Positions 36,851 to 47,541 of a stretch of 64,000 nt of DNA are shown here, one piece after another. The notes below the pieces were generated by a model. That model was not told the origin of the DNA. It worked only from the letters and a program-made list of their open reading frames with translations, and searched no databases. The stretch's first letter is position 1. Each line of letters opens with the position of its first letter. Position numbers and translations under genes: made by a program. Source of the DNA: Cloeon dipterum. Lineage: Eukaryota > Arthropoda > Insecta > Ephemeroptera > Baetidae. The stretch covers positions 35,485,681 through 35,549,680 of the forward strand of contig NC_088786.1 of NCBI RefSeq assembly GCF_949628265.1, read 5' to 3'.

Positions 36851-38321
36851 ATGACTGAAACTCTTCAGCTTCGAGGAACCCTGCGGGGGCACAACGGATG
36901 GGTCACCCAGATCGCGACCAACCCGAAATATCCGGACACAATCTTGTCGTGCTCGCGTGGTACGTGTTTTGCCGACATGCATTCCGGCATGCGTGTGCTA
37001 ATAATTCGATTTCAGACAAGACCCTCATCGTCTGGAAGCTAACCAGGGACGACGCCAACTACGGCTTCCCTCAGAAGCGCCTCTACGGCCACTCGCACTT
37101 CGTTTCCGACGTGGTTCTGTCTTCCGACGGAAATTACGCGCTCTCGGGCTCGTGGGACAAGACGCTCCGCCTGTGGGACTTGGCTGCCGGTAAAACCACC
37201 AGACGGTTCGAAGACCACACCAAGGTGCGATGACCTGATGGGTTCAAATTTAAAACGATTTAAAAAAAATATGCGGAAGATTTTTTTTCATATTTTTTCA
37301 TTGAATCCCAAATGATTAAGAAGATTGATCCCTGGCCACATGGTAAGTGCTGCAAATATCTTTTTTGTTAGCCTTACCCCTTGTTCTGGATGATTTAAAC
37401 AACTTGTAAGCGTGATTAATTGATGAGCGCTACTTACTGCGGATATGGGAATGACAGAACAAAACAATTCGGCCGAGAAACCAAATTTCCACCCCTGCTA
37501 GGCTGAGTGAATTCTGCTGCACGACGCTAACAGATGTCAATTTATTTTAGGACGTGCTCAGCGTGGCCTTCTCGGTCGACAACCGCCAAATCGTGTCTGG
37601 TAGCCGGGACAAGACCATCAAGCTGTGGAACACCCTTGCCGAGTGCAAGTACACCATCCAGGAGGAAGGACACACCGACTGGGTGTCCTGCGTGCGATTC
37701 TCCCCCAACCACCAGAACCCCATCATCGTTTCATGCGGCTGGGACAGGATGGTCAAGGTGAGCAGTAAATCATTTCGCTTACAGGCTAAATATTAACTTA
37801 TTTAATTTATTAGGTTTGGAACTTGACCAACTGCCGCCTTAAAATCAACCACATCGGCCACACTGGATACCTGAACACGGTCACCGTCTCCCCTGACGGC
37901 TCCCTGTGCGCTTCCGGTGGCAAGGACTGCAAGGCCATGCTTTGGGACCTGAATGACGGCAAGCACTTGCACACCCTCGACCATAACGACATCATCACTG
38001 CGTTGTGCTTCTCCCCCAACCGGTACTGGCTCTGCGCCGCTTACGGACCTTCCATCAAGATCTGGGTCAGTACAATTTCTAGTCAATTAGTTACTTTTTT
38101 ATTTACAATTTTTATAATTTTAAATTATTTTTGTGCAGGATCTTGAAAGCAAGGACATGGTTGAGGAACTGCGCCCTGAGGTTGTGTCGCAGTCCAAGGC
38201 GGAACCTCCCCAGTGCTTGTCGTTGGCTTGGTCCACGGACGGACAGACGCTCTTCGCTGGATATTCTGACAACACCATCCGAGTTTGGCAAGTGTCGGTG
38301 ACGTCTGTATCTTCTCATTAA
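36851..38321 (+). CDS. Rack1: Receptor for activated C kinase 1 (RACK1)
   Basis: Seven-bladed WD40 protein of the 40S ribosomal subunit and scaffold for PKC and other kinases. Five exons: 36851-36959, 37016-37224, 37551-37757, 37814-38065, 38139-38321, total 319 residues (Drosophila 318). It starts [24 protein letters not shown] pairs recur through all blades, e.g. [62 protein letters not shown], ending with NTIRVWQV. Codon choice is GC-biased compared with the introns, as usual for highly expressed genes. A TCT-type initiator lies 100 bp upstream. Confidence 0.98.
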
Positions 38322-39036
38322 ACGGACGTGTTTTCCTGAACCGCCAAGACTTTTTATTTTAAGTTCTCACCTAATTGCTAAGTGTTCATAATGTATGACA
38401 TGTCAATATCATTGGAATAAAAAAATAAAAGCTGCAAGTTCTGTCTATAATTAAACCAATCATCATAAATTATTTGACAAGAAATAAATAAAATTTCTGG
38501 TTTTTAAAATGAAGGTATCAATTTGATGAGGCATTTCTTTTTTTTAATTATTCAAAAAGGACAAAGTTGACAATACACAACCGTGTTCAACGGATAACGT
38601 CAATATATATGAAGTTGAAGCAGGTGCACAAAACAACCCAAATCAACTAAATAATCATATCATAAATTAAAAAAATTACCATCTAGTTTATAAATAATAT
38701 TTAACAAATAATAAAATTTTGAGCAAACGCATCTAAGCCACTTCCTACACTCTAGAGCATTGAAATAATATATAATTTTCTGCCTACAAAGACAAAATAT
38801 GTATATTAATCAGATTTTACTTCCTCCGAGCAATATTTTTGATTAGTCAAATTTTGATCCGTGAACAACAATTAAGCCCTATTATATTCCACCTCATTTC
38901 CAACAGCTGTTACCTAGATTTTGCCTCTAATGGCATTAGAGTTTCATATTTGCACTGTACAAGTATAAAAATATCGTGTAGCGCAGTCATGATTGATCAG
39001 GAAGTTGTCCGTAGTCAAGAACCGTGCATCGGCTGC
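38322..39036. other. Convergent 3' flanks of RACK1 and SLC25A16
   Basis: AT-rich, with AATAAA-type signals at about 38417 for RACK1. No gene or bounded repeat was seen. Confidence 0.4.
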
Positions 39037-42000
39037 TTAGCCCAACTTCATGCCGGTGTCGAGGTCGAGCATCTGCTTCATCAGTTCGTAGGTGGAGAAA
39101 GAAACAGCCACCATGGGGATGGCTCTCAGGTAATTGATGCTCATGCCTCGGTACAGTCCTCTCATCACACCGTTCTCCTTGTAGATCAGCGTCAGCGTTT
39201 GGACCATGCCGTAGCTAAAAGATGAGAAATAGGTTACTTTTCCGAACAGTACACAAGACTTTCATGAAAAATGAGATCTGATCACCCAGAGAGTTTCCAT
39301 TTCCAGCATTTCTAGTTTTAAACAGAGGCATGACATTTATTTTGATGCCGACCTGTTCAAATTTTACACCTGATAGCAGGTAATCTTGAATAGGTAGTAT
39401 TTAATTTTATCTAGATATGAATGCATGTATACTAGAGCGTCCATCGGGATTATTTTTTGTCCCAGGAAATGTTGTAATTTTTTTTCAGGGAAACTCGGAA
39501 CGATAAAATAGCTTTCCAGGAAATCCCTGCTTGCTCGACACTCCATGTGAATGTCTCAAAATTTTTTAAAATATAATATTAAAAATAGTATTTTCTTGTT
39601 TCCCTTCCCTGGTGCATGTTATCAAAATTAACCATCAGGGCAGTTTCATGCGAATTTGGAAATTAGGAGGTCGATTGGATGGGATTTTTGGCGTTGAAAT
39701 TTTTACGTGCCATTTATATTTTCTTAAAAAATTACTGCTTGTTAATCAAGATGGAGAAATTCCAGGTTTGAAGCTCGGGAATGGGAGCGTTCCCTATATT
39801 TATTTGCTATCTCAAAATTCCCAAAAACCGAGCTCGAAAAATGAACTGTAACTCATGACTGCGTCCCCCATTCCTGAGCTTCAAACCTGGAATTTCTCCA
39901 TCTGTTAAAATTACTTTATAGCAAACAACAAAAAATTCCAACGCCAAAAAATCCTGTCCAATCGACCTCCAAAATTTGGAACATCCAAATTCGCCTGGAA
40001 CTATCGGGATTCCTGTAAAAAAATAATAAATCATAAATATAAACCCGTTCCCGGCCCAATTCTCACATAGCCGCTTATACTTCTGCCCGGGATCCGAATT
40101 TCCCGGGTAACCAAAAATTTCCCGATCCCGATGGACGCTTTAATGCATACGAAGAGAATAATGTATTAGCTATTAGACTGACAACAAGTTGATTTGCATG
40201 CCTATATTTTATTTATTTGAGCCCAACTGTTTAAATACTTTTGGCTCATGATGTACTAAAATGAGAGCATTCAGTGTCCTCTCCATGTGAACTATTGAAT
40301 ACAAATAACAGCACAAGCGAGAGACGTTCACACAAAGCAAAAGGAGAAATCAGCTGCTTTTCACTTACTGTCTGCTAGATAGATTTGGCGACACAGTCCA
40401 TTTTTGTAAGCATTAAAAGAAAGTTATATATATTGTTTCACGTTGAATTCGTCATCAGTCTGCTCTTTACTATTGAGAGCTTTAATTAATAAATCTCACC
40501 CGAATTTTTTGGTTTCCGGCATCATCATGGCGAGTTGCATGCGACGTCTCGTCACGTCGAGAGGGTAGGAGATACTCTGGGCCACAGCACCGGCCAGACC
40601 GCCGCAGAGCAGCTTCGCAGGGACAGTCAGCACAAGACCACCTGCCCAAATCAACCATTAATTTATTTCTCATTTCATTTGGCTTCCGAGCACGTGCCTG
40701 TGTTTCTGGAGCACTGGTCGCAGCTCAGGTGAGGAATGTACTTCATGAAGAGAAATTTGAGGTGCTCAAAGCAGTAGAAGGAGAGGCCGGCGTACGGCAC
40801 CATGCCGCACAGGGTGGGCAGGAAGCCTCGGTAGAGCGCGCGCGCTCCTCCTTCCTACGCAAATAATGCAACACAATAATTGCAGTGGCAGTTGAAAAAA
40901 AAAACAAGGACAACAATGTAAATTATAAAGTCTTCTCAATTATCACAGACAAGCGAAACAGCCATAAAAGCGGTCAAAGAAAAGCTCGGCTTGCTGGCGA
41001 GAATTGCTCTTTCAACGCACAAGCGGTTTATGGAAGCTGTTCCATTGTGTTGAGGACAATATACAAATTAATATGGCTAAAAGTCAGGGTTCGCAATAAA
41101 ATTTTTTTGCGGATTTTTCTAAAACACGCGCATTTATATGGAAGATCAAAATTTCTCATGATAGGGCTTTTTAAAAATCAATGGTTTCACTTAGAGTCCA
41201 AAATTTTTCAATTTAATCGTAATTTTCCGGAATTTCTGACTTTTATGGCGCGAAATATGACTTTTTTTGGGGTTTTATATTCGATAAAATGCGGAAAACA
41301 AAAAACTGGTGGTTTTCCAGCTGTTTTTTGCGCGAAAATACTGGTGCATTTTGGCGCATTGCAAAATTGCAGGGTTCCGAAAACCGGTTTTTTTAAATTA
41401 TGCCTGAAACATCTGGGAGGGTAATTTGTTTTTTTTTTAGTTTTCAAGATTTACTATTCACTGCATTTTATTTTGCAAAGCGCAAAAACCCAGTATTTAA
41501 TTTTTTTTAGTTAAAAAAAATCCAAAAATTATTTTGTATTTTCCCCATTTTTCCCTGAAAAATAAGGGTTGCAAAAATCCCGCCTTTTTAAAAAAAATGA
41601 AGCGCAGAGGTAAAAAACTTTTTTACCTGATTCTCGCTGGCAATGGTTTCACCTTATTTTTCGATAATTTTCTAATTATTAGCAAATAGCACTGACTTGA
41701 AAAATTGTCAGGGATAAATTTTAGGAGAAATTGAGGCAGTAAAATGGCAATTTCAAAGAAAATATCTGCACAGTGGAGGAAATTTTAACCACTCTGACCG
41801 AAATTTTAGATTTTCACATGAATAAAATGGAATAAATTCATTTCTTGAGCAAGATATTGGTAAAAATTTAGTGGTAAAAACCTTAGAAAAAACCGGGTGG
41901 TAAGCAAATGCAACCCTGCTGAAAATATTGGAGCCTTTGGTTTTCTTGGGTTTTTTAGGCTGGGGAAAAAACGGAAAAAACAGGGTCGTTTAAAACCGGG

Positions 42001-44116
42001 TAGGGAAAATTCGGAACCCAGCAAAATTGGATCAAAATCATAGCAATCAAAGAGAACTCATTTCTGGAATCAGATTGCAAAATTATATGGAGAATGATTC
42101 TACTGTATGGTACTATTAAAAAACCTGGGAATACCTAGAAAGTCCCGAAAGGTAAAAGAATGAGGCGAAAAAGAATTTAGAATAACAAATTATGATGCCC
42201 TGATAGAGTCTATAGCAGTTTAAAAGATTTTCAATTAACTGTTGAGCAATGAATTGTAGGAGGAGGATAACAAAATCAAGATAATTTCGAGTCAGAATGT
42301 CAACGCACCTCTTTGAAGATGCACACGGCCGTGTGCACGATGCCCGTGTAAACGTGTTCGCCAGTGACCTGGAAGGCAAGTCGAGCTCTGATCGTATCCA
42401 GAGGGTACGTGAGGGTCACTGCGGTCACTCCCGCCCCAGATCCAGCGAGAAACTTGCCGGCATGCGAGTTCGCTCCAAGGTATCCAGACAAGGCCTGTTT
42501 ACAAAAATTCTCAACTTTATAAACCGCTCGAAAATTATGTTTTTGTGAGGCCCCTAATTAGACTTTCAAATAAATTAATAGCAGATCTTCATGAAATAAA
42601 AATAATTAAATTTTCCTCCAGATTAGCACGCCTGTGTGAATTTTGCGGTTTAGACGGGAAACAATAATTCATACCTTCTTGTAAATCTCGAAAGCTGTGA
42701 ACTGGGTGGCTGCGTAGGGGAAAATTCGCACCATCTGTGCACCGTTGCCTTTGTACAGAGCGAGGAATTTCTCCGTCTTAACAATGTTCATCAGGCCAGA
42801 AAACACTCCTGCGGCGAATTAATGTGGTTATTACAGTATTATGCGAATCGGCAACCGTGAACAGCGCAGGAAGTGAGCCAGACGAATTGCAGTGTAAAAT
42901 TACGGCAAATTATAGCGATTATCGGGAAGTGAACGAATTGTTTTTTGTACCTAGGTTCTGGTAATGTTTGTTGTGTGCTTGCAGCAGAATCTTGATCCGG
43001 TCCAAGGGTGCCACCGTCGTCTTTGAGCACATGCCAGCAATGCCTTCAACAACAAACAACAACACGTGTGTCATTAAATCGAGTGCATCACCTTGAATCA
43101 TCAGACTCTGCCAAAAACTATAAATGTCAAGCTTCGCAAACGGATCTGTTCAAGATCATCCCCTGCTTTGACCTGCACTTTCAAAAGAAGCCGCAAGTTC
43201 AAGAGCCACAATTAAGAAGATCGAAAGTGTATGATAATTTAAAGACGCAGAAAATTCCATTAAAATGATTTTTTTTAATTTATTGAATTAAAATCAGAAG
43301 CAATTGAGTCAAAAATTTGATTTTGGCAGGGTTGCATTTGCTTACCACCCGGTTTTTTTCTCCACTGGTTTTACCACTCAATTTTTACCAATTTCGTGCG
43401 CAAGAATTGCAAGAAATGAATTTTAAAACATTTTTATTCTCTGAAAATCTGATATTTTTGTCGGAGCGCTCAAAATTTCCTTCACTGAGCACTTCAATTT
43501 CTTTTAAATTGCCATTTTGCTGCCTCAATTTCTTCAAAAATTTATCTCTGACAATTTTTCAAGTCGAGGTTTTAAGCTAATAATTCTAAAAATATTGAAA
43601 AAAGGTTTTCAACCACTGCACTGCATTTATTTTTTTTAAAAAATCGGGTTTTTTGCAATTATGGATTTTGGACTGCAAGAAATATTAATTTCTGAAGTTG
43701 AAAATTAATCCAAAAGCCAAAAGAAGCAGTGCCCAACCATTTAAAACAGAAAACGACATTTTTCCTCCACTGATAGGTTTTGAAATCCTTAAAACATGAT
43801 ATTTCTCAATCAACATTACACACACACGCACGCAATAAGTCATTAAAATTTGTCTGCAACTGTTCTTCTGATGAGATATTTCGAGTTGAATATTTATACA
43901 AGCTTGGCAATATTAATCGAATAATTATTTTGGGACTCTCGAATGTCATTCTCTCTCACATGAAAGTAGCATTCCGGCAAGGCGTGTGCGTCCGCGACAC
44001 GACAAATAGAAAAAGACGGATGTTCAAGTAAAAAAGACGCTCTCACCTCCAGCCAAGAAGGACTTGAGGATGAAATCCATGCTTCTGACGTCGGTCGTTC
44101 CTGCCGACGGAGCCAT
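39037..44116 (-). CDS. SLC25A16: Mitochondrial carrier, SLC25A16 (Graves disease carrier) type
   Basis: Inner-membrane carrier; the family is linked to mitochondrial coenzyme A (or dephospho-CoA) transport. Seven exons: 44047-44116, 42951-43043, 42675-42808, 42309-42494, 40698-40854, 40500-40641, 39037-39214, total 319 residues (human 332). The three tandem Px[DE]xx[RK] signatures are intact: PLDRIK, PLDTIR and PLDVTR. Similarity to SLC25A16 runs throughout: [70 protein letters not shown] and [12 protein letters not shown]. To keep frame, exon 5 must end at ACAG|GCACGT, a GC-AG intron. Introns are loaded with transposon copies (family E at 39433, the nested cluster at 41085-42021, family A at 43327). 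Confidence 0.94.
39433..40142. mobile_element. Family E foldback element (hAT-like)
   Basis: A 710-bp element with 18-bp terminal inverted repeats, TAGAGCGTCCATCGGGAT at the left and the complement of TAAAGCGTCCATCGGGAT at the right (17/18). It is flanked by ATGTATAC (39425-39432) and ATGCATAC (40143-40150), a 7/8 eight-base duplication. Long internal arms also pair (AGATGGAGAAATTCCAGGTT near 39750 against AACCTGGAATTTCTCCATCT near 39885). It sits in an SLC25A16 intron; a decayed fragment occurs at 49170-49290. Confidence 0.9.
41085..41369. mobile_element. Family B MITE, copy 2, interrupted
   Basis: Starts CAGGGTTCGCAATAAAATTT and shares with the PGAM-intron copy the blocks TTTATATGGAA, ATTTCTCATGAT, TTTTTGCGC and GCGCATTGCAAAATTG. 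The right end is interrupted by a family C element inserted at CAAAATTG; after that element the expected GCGAACCCTG terminus is not recognisable. Located in an SLC25A16 intron. Confidence 0.75.
41370..42021. mobile_element. Family C element, itself carrying a family A insertion
   Basis: Begins CAGGGTTCCGAAAACCGGTT and ends TAGGGAAAATTCGGAACCCAG, i.e. inverted termini CAGGGTTCCG/CTGGGTTCCG. It is flanked by perfect 8-bp duplications CAAAATTG (41362-41369 and 42022-42029). Removing the inner family A copy leaves an element of about 290 bp. Confidence 0.85.
41564..41918 (+). mobile_element. Family A MITE, copy 3, nested in family C
   Basis: Begins AAGGGTTGCAAAAATCCCGC and ends GCAAATGCAACCCTG. 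It is flanked by CTGAAAAA/T on the left (from 41555) and CTGAAAAT at 41919-41926, a near-perfect duplication of the host family C sequence. Confidence 0.85.
43327..43663 (-). mobile_element. Family A MITE, copy 4
   Basis: A 337-bp copy in reverse orientation beginning CAGGGTTGCATTTGCTTACC, with a decayed far end (TTTTGCAATTATG). Flanked by perfect duplications GATTTTGG (43319-43326 and 43664-43671). Located in the first SLC25A16 intron. Confidence 0.9.
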
Positions 44117-44503
44117 GGTGGTCGTTGGTCGTTTGTCGTCTGGGGTGCACGGGACAGGGTGCGCGGACGCCGCGGACACGATCAATTCGGCGCAGAAGAC
44201 ACGGTTCCTACGTCGTCAACGGCCGAGAATTTCTCTGCTGTGAAGAGAGAGAAGAAAGTTAGCGGTCACGCACCAAGCCCTCGCGCCCCACTGGACCACT
44301 TTCGGTGCTCGAGTGCATCATCTTCACGGCGGCGGGATTAAGGAAGGCACAACCATACATACACGCATTCCACGGCCCCCACTGCCGAATTACAGCTGCG
44401 TGCGCTCAGGTGGCTGCAGGTGTTCAATTCGGTCCTCCTCCTCCTCTTCTTCTCCTAGGTTCGGCTCAAATAAAGTGAAATCGTGGCTGTCGCTCATGCT
44501 CGG
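44117..44503. other. 5' flank of SLC25A16
   Basis: GC-rich upstream region and probable promoter/5' UTR of SLC25A16, ending at the target site ATGCTCGG (44496-44503) of the hAT-like element. No core promoter motif is distinct. Confidence 0.4.
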
Positions 44504-45842
44504 TAGGGTTGGGTACAAGCTCAAAAATCGATATCAAATATCTGATATTGATATGATATTTAAAATATCAAAAAATTGATATATCAACCGAAAAATATCA
44601 GAATTTGATATATCAACGTTGATATTTCCAGATGATCAAAAAATGGCTGCTGGACGAACCGAAACCGGCTATGGCTATTTAAAAGGCTTAAAAACCGATT
44701 TTTAAGCATTTTTCACCGATTTTTTCATAAATATCGGTTAAATAAGAAAACTTTTGAAAAATGGCGGTTTTCCGCAGTCATGGGATGAGTATTCAAATAA
44801 TTTAAATATTGCGCGCCTTTAAAACAGATGTTTGAGAAGGGGGTGTGTCGGATCCCACCATATGGCGCCAAAATTTGCATCTGGCTGCTTTCTCTTCCCC
44901 CCTTCCCGCCACATGGGTGTCTAATTAATTAATTAATTAATATAGCTATCATTAGGTAATTAATAAAATATTATAATTTAATTGTGCCATTTTAAAATTA
45001 ATTTTAAGTTTGATGTTTACATTATCAGCTGATAATGTGAGAGCGTCAATTTATCTTCAAATTAAAATATTGGAGTGTTTTTCTCCACATCATATGTGCT
45101 CTTCAACCTTCATCTGGTATTAAATAATTGAGTTTAATTGATACACATAAGAGAAATCAGAATGAAATTACCTTAAACCGTAGCTGTTTTGTATTTAATT
45201 AGTATTTCAATTTGTAATTTGGGGCTATGCCATCAGCAGAGCATTATGTTCGCAATAATATTTGCGTTATTTGTACTCATTTTGATTGGATTAGTTACAA
45301 TAAGTTCTTAATTATTCACAATTCAAATCAAAATTAATTGTTTACAAACAATTTATTATCATTTTAATTCAACAAGAAAATGTGGTACTGCCAGCTGACA
45401 GAGGTCATCTGTGACCGATCAGCTGGCGTGTTGTCAGGGCTTAACCTGACCTACCTGACGTTGCTGACCATTGTTTACAAACAATTTAATTTAATTTTCA
45501 TTCAACACAAAAGCTACTATAAAAGCTGACCACAGCTGATAGATCATCTGTGATCGATCAGCTGAGACATTTTTCGCGCCTTAGTGCATTGCGAAAACTT
45601 CAATATCGGTTACGCCCATGTTTGGGGATGGAAAGTACAGTTTAATCCTAAACTTTTATGCGAAAACCGGCATGAAAAATGCCATCTGTCGGTCAAAAAT
45701 GTCAACTGATATCAACCTTGATATCCGACTTAGATATCAATATCAGCCTGATATGATATATCAAATATCAGGCTTGATATTGATATGATATTTGAAATAT
45801 CATATCAACTTTGATATATCAACGTTGATATACCCAACCCTA
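44504..45842. mobile_element. Family F hAT-like element with GATATC arrays
   Basis: A 1339-bp element bounded by TAGGGTTGGGTA and TACCCAACCCTA, flanked by perfect 8-bp duplications ATGCTCGG (44496-44503 and 45843-45850). Both ends carry dense arrays of TGATATCAA/TGATATATCAA palindromes (44525-44630 and 45705-45830). The interior contains a duplicated block of about 100 bp that begins CATTGTTTACAAACAATTTA and ends near GATCAGCTG (about 45335-45450 and 45469-45565), plus CAGCTGATAATG-type palindromes. No transposase frame is present, so it is non-autonomous. It inserted about 390 bp upstream of SLC25A16. Confidence 0.95.
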
Positions 45843-46887
45843 ATGCTCGGCGGCGAGCGCAAGAAGTCCTTCCTTGTCTTTGATCGCGCACGTGACTCCG
45901 ACGGGCATCCTCCTCGGCCGATGCCAATTCGGCGCACCAAACTAATTCCTATATCTGCCAACGGGAAAATCACGCAGCGACTTCTACAAAAATTTATTTA
46001 TTTTCGGTGCTTTCTGGCTCTGCTCGCACGATGCAGCACCAGCTGTTTTCAGTGTTTTTGGCCTCTCCTCCTGTCTTAACAATGCCCCCTCCATTTCCAG
46101 CTCGCAGACGCGGGAAACAGTAGTGCGGGAATTCATGCTTCAAGAGTAATAAACTTTGGCAACAGATATTTTTGCGAGATTTGCATCGAATTATTTTGAA
46201 CCCTAATAATTACAAATATAAATCCGTTAAATTCATTAACCAGTTGTATAAACCCTTAGTGTTTGAAGCCGCAAACAGATGGCGCCACCGTATATTTTCG
46301 TAATAAATTTAGTTTTAAGGCACTTCCGCTGCGATTTCACGACTCAATCTGGCTACCATGCATTCTTCACTTAATTTGCTTTCTTTTGACGTGCTGAAAA
46401 CCAAAATCGGTTAAGCCATTCGCCGTAGAAACGTTGGAAAAGATTTTTTATTTGAACAAAATTTGCGTTTCCCGATTCTAGGATGATTGGCTTAACCGAT
46501 TTTGGTTTTCAGCACGTCAAAAGAAAGCATATTAAGTGAAGAATGCACACTAGCTAGATTGAGTCTTAAATCGCAGCAAAAATGTCTTTGGTTGCGCCAT
46601 CAGTTGACGGCTTCGAACACTAAGGGGTTACAATACAACAACTGGTCAATTTTGAGAGTTTTCCCTTAAGATCTATGCTGCTGGTCCACTTTTTTCTTGG
46701 AATGTGTTTCATTTCACACTCATTAAAGTCCAGCATTTCCGCAATAAATTATAATCAGACAAAATTCATTTTTTTACTTCGGTAAAAATTCCTGCTATAC
46801 TAATACTCGGACAACTTCTGATTTTTTGGGCTACTATAGTTAAATTTAATCATTCTTAATTCAGATACACTAATAGATGTATATATA
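45843..46887. other. Interval between family F element and the ankyrin gene
   Basis: The first 290 bases continue the GC-rich pre-insertion SLC25A16 5' flank. A family G MITE follows (46240-46645), then AT-rich 3' flank of the ankyrin gene. No gene found. Confidence 0.4.
46240..46645. mobile_element. Family G foldback MITE, copy 2
   Basis: About 406 bp, beginning CCAGTTGTATAAACCCTTAG and ending ACTAAGGGGTTACAATACAACAACTGG in two blocks (ACTAAGGGGTTACA, ATACAACAACTGG). It shares with copy 1 AAACAGATGGCGCCACCGTA, TTCTTCACTTAAT and the inverted pair around GACGTGCTGAAAACCAAAAT. Confidence 0.88.
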
Positions 46888-47541
46888 TTAGTATCCTTGC
46901 TGGCGGCAAAACCAAACTGGACGGAAATCAACACGGCTGGCAAGGAATTTGACAATCAGTTCATGAGCGCGCGCCAGGGACAGAGGAGTGTGACCATTAG
47001 TTGCTCGCCTATTGACGTCGGCGTTCTTGGACATGAGGAACTGCACCGTGTCCAGGTGGCCGGCCCTGCAGGCCGTCATCAGGGGAGTCATGCCTCCTTC
47101 CGATTCGTGGTCCAGATCGGCTCCATGCTGAAGGAGCAATTTGACAATGTCCGTGTGGCCGAAACTCGCTGCGTAGGTGAGGGCCGTGTATCCGGACGAT
47201 CTGGTGGCGTTTACGTTGGCGCCCGCTGAGAGCAGGAGGCGCACCACTTCAATGTGACCCTCTTGTGCTGCCTCCATCAGAGGGGTCAACGCGCCTACCT
47301 CCGTGTCGGCGCCGACGCTGAGGAGCAGAGCGACGACGTTGGCGAAACCGTGGAAGCTGGCCACAGTCAGAGCAGTTTCTAGAGTGTCCTCGGATACCTC
47401 GTTGACGTCGTAGCCTGATTATTTTGGATTAAAATTCTGCACGGTCGAGAATAAAAGAAATTAATTATTACCTAGATGCAAGCAAATGAAGACCATTCCT
47501 ACATTTCCTCTACTGGCAGCTTCCATTAGCTTGGTCGACAT
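46888..47541 (-). CDS. Short ankyrin-repeat protein, Mask/ANKHD1-like
   Basis: Two exons, 47472-47541 and 46888-47414, encode 199 residues made almost entirely of five to six ankyrin repeats. The run LETALTVASFHGFANVVALL, GADTEVGALTPLMEAAQEGH, GANVNATRSSGYTALTYA, GHTDIVKLLLQHGADLDHES, EGGMTPLMTACRAGHLDTVQ, FLMSKNADVNRRATNGHTPL closely parallels the junctional ankyrin repeats of Mask/ANKHD1 (there ETALTLACCGGFLEVADFLI, ADIELGCSTPLMEAAQEGHL). Mask proteins exceed 2000 residues with a KH domain; here neither the other repeats nor KH are present, and the sequence stops after a degraded repeat (ARAHELIVKFLAS) with tail CRQQGY. The gene keeps an intron, so it is not a processed copy. It is either a partial segmental duplicate (functional or decaying) or a genuine small gene; expression is unknown. 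Confidence 0.78.

Noticed and set aside
37225-37550. Possible box C/D or H/ACA snoRNA in RACK1 intron 2
   Set aside because: TTGATGA and CTGA are about 80 bases apart and an ACA triplet is near the end, but the C box is imperfect and no terminal stem or convincing hairpins could be drawn by eye.
40885-41424. 179-codon plus-strand frame
   Set aside because: Runs through transposon sequence (family B) in an SLC25A16 intron; not a protein-coding gene and not a transposase.
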